Assembly (NCBI RefSeq): GCF_023159225.1
Contig: NC_063172.1
Coordinates: 60,012,828 to 60,076,827, forward strand
Direction of reading: 5' to 3'
Length of the DNA: 64,000 bases
Origin: Perognathus longimembris pacificus
Lineage: Eukaryota > Chordata > Mammalia > Rodentia > Heteromyidae
Each line of letters starts with the position of its first letter. Position 1 is the first letter of the stretch. Shown here one piece after another: positions 48,456 to 60,124 of this stretch. Made by a program: the position numbers and the translations under genes. The notes under the pieces were generated by a model that searched no databases, had not been told where the DNA came from, and saw only the letters and a list, made by a program, of their open reading frames with translations.

Positions 48456-48771
48456 ATGTATACTCTTTCTTTTTCTCTATTAAACTCTGCATTGCCACTT
48501 GAAAAGCTTGTGCATGTATATTTTTAGTGTTTTCATTAATAATCTACAAACTTTTATGCTGCCAAAAATAAAAGGCTTCAATTAATGAATGTCCTCTGAA
48601 AGGTTTCTAGCATTGTTTGGAGAACAATTAATATCGACTGTGGATGTGCTTAGAAGACCATGTTTTCCTGAGACATTTCAGATATTCTTTGTTCTTTATT
48701 TTTTAAATATGTGTAGAGGTCATGCTGTACAAATACATTTCAAAATAAATCCTGGTTGAAAATGATAATGG

Positions 48772-49027
48772 TAGCTGGGTAGTAGTGGCTCAGGCCTGTA
48801 ATCCTAGCTACTTACGAGGCTGAGACTTGAGGATCATGGTTCAAAGCCAGCCCAGGCACAAAAGTCCTTGAGATTCCTATCTCTTATTAATCACCAGAAG
48901 CCCAGAAGTGAGCTGTGGTTTGAAGCAGTAGAATGCTAGCCTTGAGCAAAAGAGCTCAGAGACAGTGCCCAGGCACTGAGTTCAAAGCTGCCCAACACCC
49001 CCGACCCCCCCCCCCCAATAAAAAAGA
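48772..49027 (+). mobile_element. B1-ID composite SINE
   Basis: TCAGGCCTGTAATCCTAGC in the left half, AATGCTAGCCTTGAGCAAAAG in the right half, with a C-rich and A-rich tail. TGATAATGG at 48763-48771 and 49032-49040 marks a short target-site duplication. Confidence 0.88.
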
Positions 49028-49489
49028 AAGTTGATAATGGCAGGATAATCTTTTAAATAATAAAAGCAATTTAATGATTGTGACTCCATTATTATATAGA
49101 ATGTTGTTAATGATTAAATCAAGGGCCAATGCAATCATGAAAAAGCAGGTGTTTCAAAAAACTCATAAACTTAGTAAAAACAATAGCAACAACCTTAACT
49201 GAGTGCTGAAATTTGTGTAGAAGCAGAACATTCTCTCAAGCATTGCAGTTTTCTAATAATCAATGTGGTACCTTTTACACTGCTTTTCTTTTGGCATTGT
49301 ATCAATATGAATCATAATAAAGTCAGGAAAGCACATAATAATTGCAGATGATGAAAAACTGAAAGCATTAACTACATTGTGAACAAATTTATGCCGTGCA
49401 ACAGTTTTAGTGGAAACAATTACTTATTCTCAATTTTAATGTTGTGTTAAAAGATTTACACTTGTTACAATGCATTTGACTCTGCCTCA

Positions 49490-50130
49490 TTCTCTTGTCT
49501 TGGCTAAAAGCTTCATCTCCTAATTCATCTCTTCCCAATGTCTCCTCACCATCTATTCTTCAATTGTAGTCCTAGTGATCTTTTAAAACATTGCTCAGAA
49601 CAAAGCCTAACTCCTTGGAGCATACCCTTCATTAAAGAACCCCAATGAGACACTTGGCCTTGTCCCCGTAGGCCTTCCCTGGTCTGATTCTTTTTTTTTT
49701 TTTTTTTTTTTTGGCCAGTCCTGGGCCTTGGACTCAGGGCCTGAGCACTGTCCCTGGCTTCTTCCCGCTCAAGGCTAGCACTCTGCCACTTGAGCCACAG
49801 CGCCGCTTCTGGCCGTTTTCTGTATATGTGGTGCTGGGGAATCGAACCTAGGGCCTCGTGTACCCGAGGCAGGCACTCTTGCCACTAGGCTATATCCCCA
49901 GCCCCCGGTCTGATTCTTGTTGGTCTTTCTTTCTATCATTGTAGACTTCCATCACATTTAGCTCTCATTCCTTTAACACGCCAATCTCTGTGCCTCAAGG
50001 CCTTTACACTAGCAATGATCTGCACAGTTCTCTCAGAACTTTTCAGCTCTATGTCCTCCTTGCTGTTTAGCTTCATCTTAAAGAGAGCTACAGAGAACAG
50101 AACTGTATCACTAACTTGATATTTGTTGAT
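49490..50130 (+). repeat. Ancient L2-like repeat, split by a SINE
   Basis: CTTGGCCTTGTCCCCGTAGG, TTCCATCACATTTAGC and CTGTGCCTCAAGGCCTTTACAC resemble the degraded C-rich protein-coding part of L2-type LINEs. Sequence on both sides of the SINE at 49693 reads as one unit. Confidence 0.4.
49693..49906 (-). mobile_element. Dimeric tRNA/ID-like SINE, young
   Basis: Poly-T, then TTGGACTCAGGGCCTGAGCA, CTCTGCCACTTGAGCCACAG, GGGGAATCGAACCTAGGGCC, CCACTAGGCTATATCCCC. The 12-bp repeats GGTCTGATTCTT at 49681-49692 and 49907-49918 are identical. The body differs at only about two sites from the copy at 62805-62997. Confidence 0.95.
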
Positions 50131-50271
50131 ATTTTTCATAATTCTATGTCAGGTACTATCCTAACCCTAAGCCTATAGCTGCAAAGGAAGAAAAGCACTC
50201 CATTCTGCAGTGCATATTCTAGAGGAAAAGTCTGTCAGTATACCTGGAAGAGACAGTGCCCACTTCTAGCT

Positions 50272-50360
50272 TTTTCTGTGTATGTGGTACTGAGGAATCG
50301 AACCCAGGGCTTCATGTATGGTAGGCAAGCACTCTACCACTAAGCCACATTCCCAGCCCT
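50272..50360 (-). mobile_element. ID-like SINE half
   Basis: GAGGAATCGAACCCAGGGC, CACTCTACCACTAAGCCACA, CCCAGCCC. This is the tRNA-like half only. Confidence 0.85.
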
Positions 50361-50391
50361 GGATGACTTCATTTTTAAAAGTCTGTTTCAT

Positions 50392-50620
50392 GCTGTGCAC
50401 TAGTGGCTTATGCCTGTAATCCTAGTTACTCAGGAGTTTGAGATCTGAGGATTGTGGTTCGAAGCCAGCTGGGAAGTGACTCCTATCTCCACTTAACCAC
50501 CAGAAAGCTGGAAGTGGTGCTGTGGCTCAAGTGGTAGAGCAGTAGCCTTAAACAAAAGCATATCAGTAAGCATCAGACCCAGACTTCCAGCCCCAGGACT
50601 GGCAAAAAGAAAAAAAAATC
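50392..50620 (+). mobile_element. B1-ID composite SINE
   Basis: GGCTTATGCCTGTAATCCTAG, then GCTGTGGCTCAAGTGGTAGAG, a CCCCAGGACTGGC end, and an A-rich tail. Confidence 0.9.
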
Positions 50621-50639
50621 CTATTGCATGATTTTTAAA

Positions 50640-51290
50640 TCATCATTTCTGTTTGGTTGATAACAGGAAATTGGTATTCCTTTTAGATTTTAGGTTTCTC
50701 TGTGCAAACTTTACAGAGGCAAGAAACAAACCAACATTTCTTATGGCTATTTTTAGAAGCATTTATAGGTAGGGACTACATGTTATCAGGATGATGTAAA
50801 AACATTTTTGTAAAACAAGAATGTCCTATTGTGTCCCTTGAGTGGCAGAAGGAGCCTGTCAATCTAACTTATAAATTTTTTTTTGCTATCTTATTACCTC
50901 CACACCAAATAACTTATTCAGCTCATTTGACTTTGGTGTAGTACAAAGAGACTTATTTTGGTTGGTGTAAAAGAGAGAAACATTAAACTCATTTCTTAGC
51001 CTGTCATATGATTTTTCATGAAGGAAATATTCAGAATACATTGTAAGAGAAAGTTAGTAATAGATGAAAGAGCATTATGACAAGCTTAATGGTATGGAAA
51101 ATGTGACTGGCATAACAAAATTAGGATACTTTGCTTTTAAAAAATTTGTGTGATTTAGGAAATGGAAACTTTTTAAAAATTTGTTGCTGTTGCTGCTGGT
51201 GGTGGAGATAGTATTGTTTTTGCTTTTTGTTGTGTTGTTTATCTGGGTTTATCTGTCTTTTGAGGGGGGTGAGTAGGGCACAGGAGTGGA
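50640..51290. other. Unassigned intergenic sequence
   Basis: No gene or recognised transposon. Confidence 0.4.
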
Positions 51291-51294
51291 GGAG

Positions 51295-51510
51295 AAAGAT
51301 GAACAAATGCAGCAGTGGTACTCAGTAGATACTATGTTTAAAATGAACTATGCAACTTTTAGGCAGGGATGGGAGGTGGAATTTGGAGGAGAGGGAAGGA
51401 AGGAGTGATATTGTTCAAAAAGAAATGTACTCATTATTTGACTAAGGAAATAGGAACTCCTCTGTACAACATCTTAATCATAACAATAAAAAACTTTATA
51501 TAACAAAAAA
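51295..51510 (+). mobile_element. LINE-1 3' UTR end
   Basis: ATGAACAAATGCAGCAGTGG, AAAATGAACTATGCAACTTTTAGG, a G-rich stretch, then TACAACATCTTAATCATAACAATAAAA at the 3' end. Confidence 0.8.
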
Positions 51511-51783
51511 AGAGACCATAGAGGCAGTGAAGTTCACAAAGGAGATCAACCTTAATTTGAACTCAGTTAAATCTCCTCCTGAGGTTTATCTCTCTAAATC
51601 TTTCTGCCTCAAGACATGAAGTGTTCCTTGGATCATATCATCCTGATATATTTTCATCAGAGTAATATTTTATCTTCTTTTATTTTTATTTTGTTTATGG
51701 TGTGATACCCACCAAAGTATGAGTTGCATCTGCATAAAAGCATAGTATTCCCTGATAGTGGTTTTCATTATCTTATTTTATTG

Positions 51784-52018
51784 CATTGTTTTGGTAGTAC
51801 TGGGGATTGAATTTAGGGCCTCGAGCTTGATAGGCAGGCTATTGTTGAGTCATACCTCTAGCCCTTACACAAAGTTTATTTTTTAAGATAAAGTCTCTTT
51901 TCCTGTCTATAATGCACCTGCATCTTTATTCTCCTATTTTTTTTTTCACTTTTCCAATTCTCCTATCTCAGCCTCCCAAGTAGCTTGGTTGACAGGTACA
52001 AACCACTGGTAGCAGACT
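51784..52018 (-). mobile_element. Diverged ID/B1 SINE pair
   Basis: GTACTGGGGATTGAATTTAGG with CATACCTCTAGCCC, then TATCTCAGCCTCCCAAGTAGC with a T tract between. Confidence 0.65.
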
Positions 52019-52019
52019 G

Positions 52020-53290
52020 TAGTATTAACTCTTGATTTATGTTTCTCTATTCTGCAATTCATTAGTCTTTCTAGAGATTTTGATTCTTTTAAAAAAATTT
52101 AAAGAAGAATCAGCTTTTTCTTTCATTAATTCTATCACATTCCTAGATTCAATTTCTTTGATTTTTGTTTATCTGTATTATTTCTTTATTTCTATTTGCT
52201 TTGGGTTTATTTTGTTTTTCTCTTCCTAGGTTCTTAGTGGGAATGGAAGTTATTGATCTGAGATGTTTCCTTTTCTCCAGTGTAAATATTTATTGGTATA
52301 AATTTGCCTCTTAGCACTGTTTAAGTTTTATCCCACATGTTTTGATACACATTTTCATTTTCATTCTGTCCTATGTATTTTTAAATTTCCTGTGAGATTC
52401 TCTCTTGGCTTATGGGATATTTGGGAGTTTGTCATGAATTTCCATATATTTAGAAGTTTTCCTGCTGCATTCTAAGTATTTATCTCTGCTTTTATTCTAC
52501 TGTAATGAGAAGATATTGTTTTTGTGATCTCAATTTATATTTACTAAGATTTACTGTACTTTTCATAGTTTTATTATCTTTAAGTTGTTTCACAAAGGTG
52601 TTACAATTCAACATATCAATTTATAAGCAAAATGTATCTTGATCAATGTCAGACCTTCCATTGCTCTTTCTCATTTCTCTCAACCATACCCATTCCCTCA
52701 AGATAGGTGGTTCCATTTTCATCTATGTACATTGAATATTATGATTGTATTCACCTGCCCTTCCGCTCTCTATTTGTCTGTCCCTCCTCCTGACTCACTT
52801 CCTATCAATAGTATGTGTATCTGCTTCCTGATATTCATTTTGTTCAGTGATGAATTAATTATTTAAAGGAGTTTCATCATTTGTAATACGTTCTATCTTG
52901 GGCAAGGTATACCATGGGCTGTTTTTAAAAAATATGTGTGTTCTGTTCTTGGATGGAGTTTATATATTTCAATTCAATGATGCTGGTTGGCTTTATTGTT
53001 TGGACTTTCTGTATCTTCTGAATTTCTGTCTTTGTAGTCTTCTTAATAGCTCAAGTGCAATGAGAAACCCCAAGTAGAGTTGTATATTTTTCTACTCCTC
53101 CATTCAGCCCTACCTGCTTTGATTTTTATATACTTTGAAGCTCTGTGGTTTGGTGTGTAAAACTGAGGATCTGAGTTTTGGGATGCATTTTTTTTTGTCA
53201 TGATATAATGTTCTTTTTTCTCTGGTAATTGTCTCCATTCTAGAGGCTCTTTTATTAGCTATTAGTATAGCCTTTCCTGATTTTCTTGGT
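52020..53290 (-). mobile_element. Ancient LINE-1 ORF2 segment, interrupted
   Basis: Antisense of the L1 ORF2 region between endonuclease and reverse transcriptase: TATTTGGGAGTTTGTCATGAA, TTTCCATATATTTAGAAGTTTTCC, ACTGTAATGAGAAGATATTG. After 52915 it resumes with TGTGTTCTGTTCTTGGATGGAG and ATTTTTATATACTTTGAAGCTC. The DNA between (52571-52915) is a later insert. Confidence 0.78.
52571..52915 (-). mobile_element. LINE-1 3' UTR inserted in the older L1
   Basis: ATCTTTAAGTTGTTTCACAAAGG, AAAATGTATCTTGATCAATGTC and CCTCCTGACTCACTTCC, the same type as 44255-44520. Confidence 0.7.
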
Positions 53291-54150
53291 AGCAGGTTTA
53301 TTGGGATATAATTCATATGTCATATAATTTACTCAAAGTGTACAATTCAATTTTTTAAGTAGATTAATGGACTTTAATAGATCAGAACATTTCCACTCCC
53401 CAGAGAGGAAACTCCATATCCTCATTCTCCTCTCAGCTCACATAGTTTAGCTAAACAATCTTCTTTTTGTCTCTATAGATTTTTCTTTTAGATATTTAAT
53501 ACATATGGCGTAACATAAAACAGCCTTCTGTTACTGGCTTCCTTCATGTAGCCTGATGTTTCCAAGGTTTATGTTATAGCATGCTAACAGTATTCCATTT
53601 CTTTTTATAGGTGAATAATACTTCATTGTCTGGATATAACACACATATTTTATTTATCCTTTCATTTTTGTTTATTCATGTTTACTCATGCATGTTTTAG
53701 TTATCTGTTCATTAGGTGCTGATCATTTGGGTTGTTTCTATCATTTGTTTATGAATAATGTTACTGAGAACATTCACATATGAGCTTTTGTGTGACTTTA
53801 TGATTCCAGTTCTCTTGGTCTGGTATAAATCTACAAGTAAGTTGACTATGTCAAAGATAATGCTATATTTGACATTTAGTGGAAATGTGAGAGAATGTTT
53901 CCTTACAGGACTAAAATCCTTTACATCCATACCAGCAGCATTTATTTCCTCTACCTCTTCAGAAAATGCTTGTATGAGTTTTCTTTTATTCTAGCCTCAT
54001 TAGTATTTAGTGAAATCTTATTGTGGGCTTGATTTGCATTTCCATAATGACTAATGATGTTGAGCATCTTTTCAAGTATTTGTTGGTCCTTTCTATATTT
54101 TTTGAAAACATATTTATTCCAGCTGGTTTCTCATTGTCACTCTGAGTTAT
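53290..54150 (-). mobile_element. Ancient LINE-1 3' part
   Basis: TTATTGGGATATAATTCATATG, ACTTTAATAGATCAGAACATTTCC, then ATTTGCATTTCCATAATGACTAATG and TTGAGCATCTTTTCAAG. These are typical antisense mammalian L1 3' UTR and ORF2 C-terminal words. Confidence 0.82.
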
Positions 54151-54187
54151 ATTTTTATTATTGCTTTTGTAATCGTGCTTTTCTTTT

Positions 54188-55155
54188 CTTTGGCAATGTT
54201 GGGATTTGAATTCAGTCTTGTGCTTTCTATGAATATGCCTTACCATTTGAAACATTCCCTTAACCATTTTGGCTTTTAGTTATTTTTTAGGTAGGGTTTT
54301 ATCTTTTGCTCAGACTGGCTTGATCTGTGATTCTCCTGTTCATATTTTCTACATGGCTGAGATTACAGGTCAGAACCACCATGCTCAGTCAGGTTTTAAG
54401 TTTTCTTTTTATAGCCTACCCTTGCAGATTTGGCTATTATGAATAATGATACTATGAACATTCTCATACAAGTTTTTGTGTGGATATGAATTTCTTTTTG
54501 CTGCATTATATCATTTAAACAGTGTTTGCTAGGTTTTCAAACATTTACTTCCAATTTGTGGGTTACTTTTTTGCTTTTGCCAGTATATTGTGTTTGTTCT
54601 TTGAGACAGTCTTGCTAGGTAGCCATGTCAGGTCTTGAACTTGTGATCCTCTTGCCTCAGCCTCCTGAGTGCTGGATTTATAAGGATACACAACCATACT
54701 TGTATTTAAAAAAAACAAAACATTTTTCTTCATATGTTTCAAAGCACTTAATTTCTTTTGATGATGTTAAAATATTTCTTCTTTCCTTCCTCCTTCCTTC
54801 CCCCCTTTGCCATCCCCCACTTCTCTCTCCTTCCTTCCTTCCTCTTTTTCTTTTCTTCTCTTTCTTTCTTACTGGGAATTGAACTGAGTCTTGAGCTTGC
54901 TAGACAAACATTCTACCAATCACACCCTACCCACATTGGTTTTTCAGATCAGATCTTGTGCTTTTCCCTGATCAGCCTCCAAACATAATCCTCTACCTCA
55001 GGAGTTGCTGGAACTACCAGCTGGGCCACCACACCTGGCTTGTTTTTTAATTAGGATCTCATTAAGTTGCCTAGATTGGCCTTGAACACTGATCCTCCTG
55101 TTTCTCCCTTTGGAGTTACTAACATTACAGGCATACAGCATTGTGCCAGAACCTT
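54188..55155 (-). mobile_element. Cluster of antisense ID/B1 SINE relics
   Basis: Several old insertions in one orientation: 54188-54395 (TGGGATTTGAATTCAGTC, GATTACAGGTCAGAACCACC), 54596-54710 (TTGAGACAGTCTTGCTAGGTAG, CTCAGCCTCCTGAGTGCTGG), 54870-55040 (GGGAATTGAACTGAGTC) and 55046-55155 (TGGCCTTGAACACTGATCC). A (CTTC)n run lies at 54780-54870. The overlapping open frames are shadows. Confidence 0.65.
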
Positions 55156-55159
55156 TTGT

Positions 55160-56400
55160 TTTGTTGCTTGCACTTTTCGCGCTGGGCCTATTGGATATCC
55201 ACATGCAAGGAAAGCCCCTCCGAAAGAGACAACCTTGAATATGCTGACATCATGCCACAAATATGATTCAAGATATGTCAATGACTAGACACTAGATCTG
55301 ATAAGAAAAGTCTTAGAAGAATATACAAGGTGAATGTTTACACTCATACATTTAGTTTAGGTTCCTGTTGTGGACCGTTGGAGTTCTCTTTTGGTTGTCT
55401 TTTGTACTATTTCAGGGCTTTATAGCTGAGATTATCAGAGAAGCACATTTATAAGCCGTTGGCTGCCATTTTGTCCACACTAACGTCCTCTCTAGCAAGT
55501 ATTTTTTAAAATAACCTAAGCTAACTTATCCAGTCTTTGGATTTATCTATATGAGAAACCTGGGTGGGGTCATTTCCAAGGGATTTCTCTGCTTTAGCAT
55601 TGTCATTTGTGACTCAATCTGTCCTATTCACATTCTTCCTAATGGATTTTGTCTTGTATCAAAATAAAGAGGATTGCGTGGAGCAATTAGGGAACCTCTC
55701 TTCTCTAGGTTCCATTCCCGCTAGGTTCTTTTCTTTTCTTTTCCCTTCTTGTCTTTTCTTTCTTTTTCTTTTATTGAAAGTGTCATCAATCATTGATTGG
55801 TTAGGATAATGGGGGAGAAAAAAAGAGTGATGGATGATTAAGAGTTTAAGATTTACCCACTATTGTGGCTTTGTTCAGATAGCCTCATTACCACTGGTAG
55901 GCTCTCCAGCTTTTTTTTTTTTTTTTCCCAAGGAAGGGGATCAGGAGGAACATCCATTAGCTGAAATTCTGCCATGCTATGATTTCTTTATTTGGAATGG
56001 AGAAATATTATTATGTTGGTGATTATTCTTTGTATGTAACTTCGACTGAAGTGGATGAGATGGGGGGTGTTCTGCCTGTAAAGACATTATCTGTGTTTTG
56101 TGTTATCTTCAGATTAGCACAGTTTTCAAAGTAGATGCTTTGTGCTAGATTGGTCTTATGCTTTGTTTTGGAAAGTGGTTTTTCCAGTGCAAGATAAAAC
56201 ATTTATTTCTTAGACTCATATACAAAGCTCTTTGTAATGCAGCTTGAGCATGCATATACAAACTGTTTCCACTTCCTCATTCACATCCTGCTGTCAACAT
56301 CTAGTTACTTGTTCCAAATTTAGTTCCTAGCTAGACAGCCTCAAATTTTCTTACATCCTAGTTCATGTTTTGGAAATATCCTTTTCTATACCTATAGTCA
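55160..56400. other. Unassigned intergenic sequence
   Basis: No gene. Pyrimidine-rich low complexity at 55728-55772. Confidence 0.4.
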
Positions 56401-56404
56401 GACT

Positions 56405-56520
56405 ATTTAAAATTTTTTAAATTATCTTTAAGTGATTATACAAAGGGGTTTCAATTCAATGTATCAATTTACATGTATAATGTGTCATGATCGATGTCAC
56501 ACTTCTAACTTCTGTTTGTT
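56405..56520 (-). mobile_element. LINE-1 3' UTR end, older lineage
   Basis: ATCTTTAAGTGATTATACAAAGG and ATAATGTGTCATGATCGATGTCA, as at 44255 and 52571. Confidence 0.65.
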
Positions 56521-56579
56521 TTGTTTAATTTCCTTAATAAACTGTATGTGACTTTAACATTCACCATGTGTCCAGTCAA

Positions 56580-57960
56580 GTTTTTTTTTTCTGGATGGAG
56601 ATTTTTACAGTCAGAATTTTGTTTTGATTTGCATTTCTTTTATGGCCAGTGATGTTGAGCACTTCCAGTTGTATCTCTTAGCCATTCTCATTTCCTCTTC
56701 AAGGAAGTCTCCTTTTAGGTCTTTAGCCCATTATTAAGGGGGCAGTTGGTTCTTTGAAGATTTGTTTTGGGGAATTTAATTTTTTGAGTTCTACCTATAT
56801 TTTAGATATGAGGCCCTACTCTGTTGTGTAGACAGTGAAGATTTCCCATTCTGTAAAATTTCTGTGTATCATGTAAGCTATGTCCTTTGCCATGCAGTAG
56901 CTCTGCAGTTTGGTGCAATCCCATTTGTCCAACCTTTCTTTGATTTGTTGTGTTTCTGGGCTTTTATTAAGAAAGTTTCAACTGTGCCAAGGAGCCCTAG
57001 TGTTTCTCCTATTCCTTCCTGCAATGTTTTCAGAGTATCTGATTTTACCTCGAGGTCTGATTCTGGTGTAGGGTGATATATAAGGATCTAGTTTGAGTTT
57101 GCTACAGGTGTTTAACCAATTTTCCCCACATCATTGGTTGAAAAGGCTTTCTTCTATCCTATTTTTTTTTAGCTCCTTTATCAAAGATTAGGTATCCATA
57201 GATCTGCTGTTCATTGCTAGGTCTTCAGTTCTATTCCATTGGTCCTCAAGCCTATTCTGTGCCAATACCAAGCTGTTTTATTATTATTACTATTATTACT
57301 ATAGCTTTGTAATAGAGTTTGAAGTTTGCTATTGATATTTCTCTATCACTATTCTTCCTGCTTAGGTTTGTTTTTGCTATTCAGGGTCTTTTATTGTTCC
57401 ACACGAAGTTTTGGATTGCTTCCTGTATTTCATAAAAGAATGATGTTGGGATATTGATGGTCATAGCATTGAATTTGTAGATAGCCTTTGGCAGCATTGC
57501 CATTTTCATGATGTTAATCATCCCAATCCAGGAGCATTCCATTTCCTTTGTTCTTCTTTAATTTCCTTTTTCAGGTTTTTAAAGTCTTTATCATAGAGGT
57601 CTTTTACTTCTTTGGGTAAGGTTATTAGTAAGTATTTTATATTTTTTGAGTCTATTGTAAAAGGAGTTTCTTTCCTGATTTCAGCCTCACTCTTTGCTTT
57701 GTTGGCATACAGAAAAGCCATTGATTTTTTGAGGATTTATTTTATATCCTGCTACTTTGCCAAAGATTTGGATCAGCTCAGGTAACTTGGGAGTAAAGTC
57801 TATGGGGTTCTTTAAATACAGGATCACGCCATCTACAAAGAGAGAGAGTTTTACTTCATCTTTCCGTATTTGGATCCCCTTTATGTTTGCCTCTTGATTT
57901 ATTGTTCTGGCTAAGAAATCTAGTGCTATGTTGAAGAGGAGTGGAGAGAGTGGACATCCT
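56580..57960 (-). mobile_element. LINE-1 ORF2 segment (inverted 5' part), degraded
   Basis: The minus strand reads [18 protein letters not shown], then [15 protein letters not shown] and [12 protein letters not shown] (normally FADD). A later frame gives IKYLLITLPKEVKDLYDKDF. Shifted frames continue to an ORF2 C-terminal [16 protein letters not shown] stretch at about 56650-56600. The reverse-transcriptase catalytic aspartate pair is broken to D-G. Confidence 0.92.
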
Positions 57961-58762
57961 GATTCCACCTCACTCCAATAAGAATGTTGACTTTCAAGAA
58001 AAATAATAACAACAGATGCTGGAGGGGATGTGATGAAAAGGGAGTGTAAACTTGTTGAACCACTCTGAAAAGCAGTATGGAAGTTCCTTAAAAGCCTAAA
58101 CATAGAGCATATGACCCAGTAGCCCCACTTTGGGCATCTACCCAAAAGATTACAAAAGCAAGACCACACAAAAGCCACCAGCACAACGATGTTCATTGCA
58201 GCACAATTTGCCATTGCTAAAATATGGAACCAACCCAGATGCCCCTTAGTAGATGAATGGATCAAGACAATATGCTACACATACACCACAGAATTCTATG
58301 CCTCTGTCAGAAGATTGATATGACCCCGTTTGTAAGAAAATAGAAGGACTTGGAAAAAATCATACTAAGTGAAGAATGTCAGACCCAAAGAAACATAGAC
58401 TCTATGGTTTTCCTCATTGGTAATAATTAGTACATGTCTAGGTTAGTCCTAGGAGAAGATCACAATAGCTCAATAGCTACATATGAACACATAAAATGAT
58501 GCTAAGTGAAATGAACTCCAAGTTATGGAAACAAGTGCTTTATCATTGTTGTTGTTATGTTCAACATACCATGTGAAATGATGCCATTTTCTTTTGACTT
58601 TCTTCGTCAGGGTTTTACCCCTGATGTCACTCTAACTGATTTTGATACCCTGGGTATTGTATATACATTTATTGGAAGTAGAGAAGGGAAGGGGAACATC
58701 AAAATGGAGAGGCAAATGGTAAAATGGGAACCAGTGCAGCAGCAATACTTACAAAATTATAT
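57961..58762 (+). mobile_element. LINE-1 3' part of the same inverted element
   Basis: It opens with [12 protein letters not shown] sequence, the next ORF2 residues after those ending the opposite-strand segment. It continues through [19 protein letters not shown] and the 3' UTR also seen at 27985-28735. It is cut at about 58762 by a second L1. Confidence 0.88.
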
Positions 58763-59866
58763 TCTGTATAAGGCAACAGACAAAGGCTTAATATCCGTCA
58801 TCTCAGCGAGCTCAAGAAACTAACCCCTCGAAAACCTAACAAACCAATCACTAAATGGGCAAAGGAACTAAATAGACACTTCTCAGAAGAAGAAATAAAA
58901 ATTGCAAAGAAACACATGAAGAAATGCTCAACCTCCCTGGCCGTAAAGGAAATGCAAATAAAAACAACATTGAGATACCACCATACCCCAGTAAGAATGG
59001 CCTATATTCTGAACTCAGACAACAACAAATGCTGGCAGGGATGTGGAGAAAGAGGAACCCTACTACACTGCTGGTGGGAATGCAAACGAATGCAACCACT
59101 CTGGAAAGAAGTCTGGAGGTTCCTCAAAAAACTAGATACAGAAATATCCTACCCAGCCATACCACTCCTAGGTAAGAATCAGGATATTACAAAGACACCT
59201 GCACCTCCATGTTCATTGCTGCACTATTCACAATAGCCAAGATATGCAATCAACCCAGAAGCCCCACTACAGATGAGTGGATTAAAAAACTGTGGTATCT
59301 ATATACAATGGAATTTCACTCTGCCACTAAAAAGGACAAAATAATACCATTCACTGGAAAATGGATGGAACTAGAACAAATCATGCTGAATGAGAGAAGC
59401 CAAGAACAGAGAGACAAATGGCATATTGTCTCCCTGTTATAGTGATAGAATTAAAATGCAAAGAGATAGAGCAAAGTAAACAGATCTCAAGATACCAAAA
59501 CACAGTAAAAAGCAAAGAGGACACAGAATGAGTGGAAAGTGTGTGAGAATAGTAACAATAATAACAACAACAATAAAATAGCAGAGGGAACCATTCCTAC
59601 ATCAGACAGTGAGGAAAGGGAAGCAAGCACCTCATAGGTGGAATTGGGAAGGAAGGAAGGAATAAAGGAAGGAATGGATGTTGCTAAATAAAAGAAATGT
59701 AAAGTACATATCACCCAAAATGGAGAAAGTGTCTGTATTGTTAAAGATTATAGACTTCATTAGCTATGTAGAGTAGAACAATTTTCATCATTGTGGATGT
59801 CAAAATGTATCCTGTGAAATATATGTAATACTTAACCTCCCACCCCAGGAAAAGAAAAGAAATGTA
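58763..59866 (+). mobile_element. Second LINE-1 (ORF2 C-terminus and 3' UTR)
   Basis: It starts in ORF2 at [13 protein letters not shown]. The 59209-59442 frame reads [16 protein letters not shown], then TDEWIKKLWYLYTMEF, then KWMELEQIMLNERSQEQRDK, and stops at the normal L1 end. The 3' UTR differs from the neighbouring L1, with GATCTCAAGATACCAAAACACA and a short (GGAA)n, ending in an A-rich tail. Confidence 0.9.
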
Positions 59867-60120
59867 AAAAAAAAAGAAATGTACTTGCCTTACATATGAA
59901 ACTGTAACCCCTCTGTACTTCACTTGGACAATAAAGAAGGAAAAGAAATTCTATGCTGTAACCAATTTTAAAATGGGGGGGAGAGGGAAGTGAAGGAGTT
60001 GGGGATGAGGGAAGGTGGTAGAAAAATGAGGGAGGAGGTAACAAGTTTGATAAGAAATGTAATCACTGCCTTACACATGAAACTGTAACCTCTCTGTACA
60101 TCACTTTGGCAATAAATGAA
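59867..60120 (+). mobile_element. Two successive LINE-1 3' termini
   Basis: GAAATGTACTTGCCTTACATATG through GGACAATAAAG (59867-59938) is followed by a second terminus with GATAAGAAATGTAATCACTGCC and GGCAATAAATG (about 59965-60118). The first is probably the tail of the interrupted L1. Confidence 0.75.
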
Positions 60121-60124
60121 ATCA

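Noticed and set aside
48031..48456. 141-codon frame with FLPS repeats
   Set aside because: Direct translation of the (CCTT)n microsatellite.
57687..58265. 192-codon minus-strand frame
   Set aside because: A chimeric frame made of two L1 pieces in opposite orientation. The reverse-transcriptase motif is broken. Not a gene.
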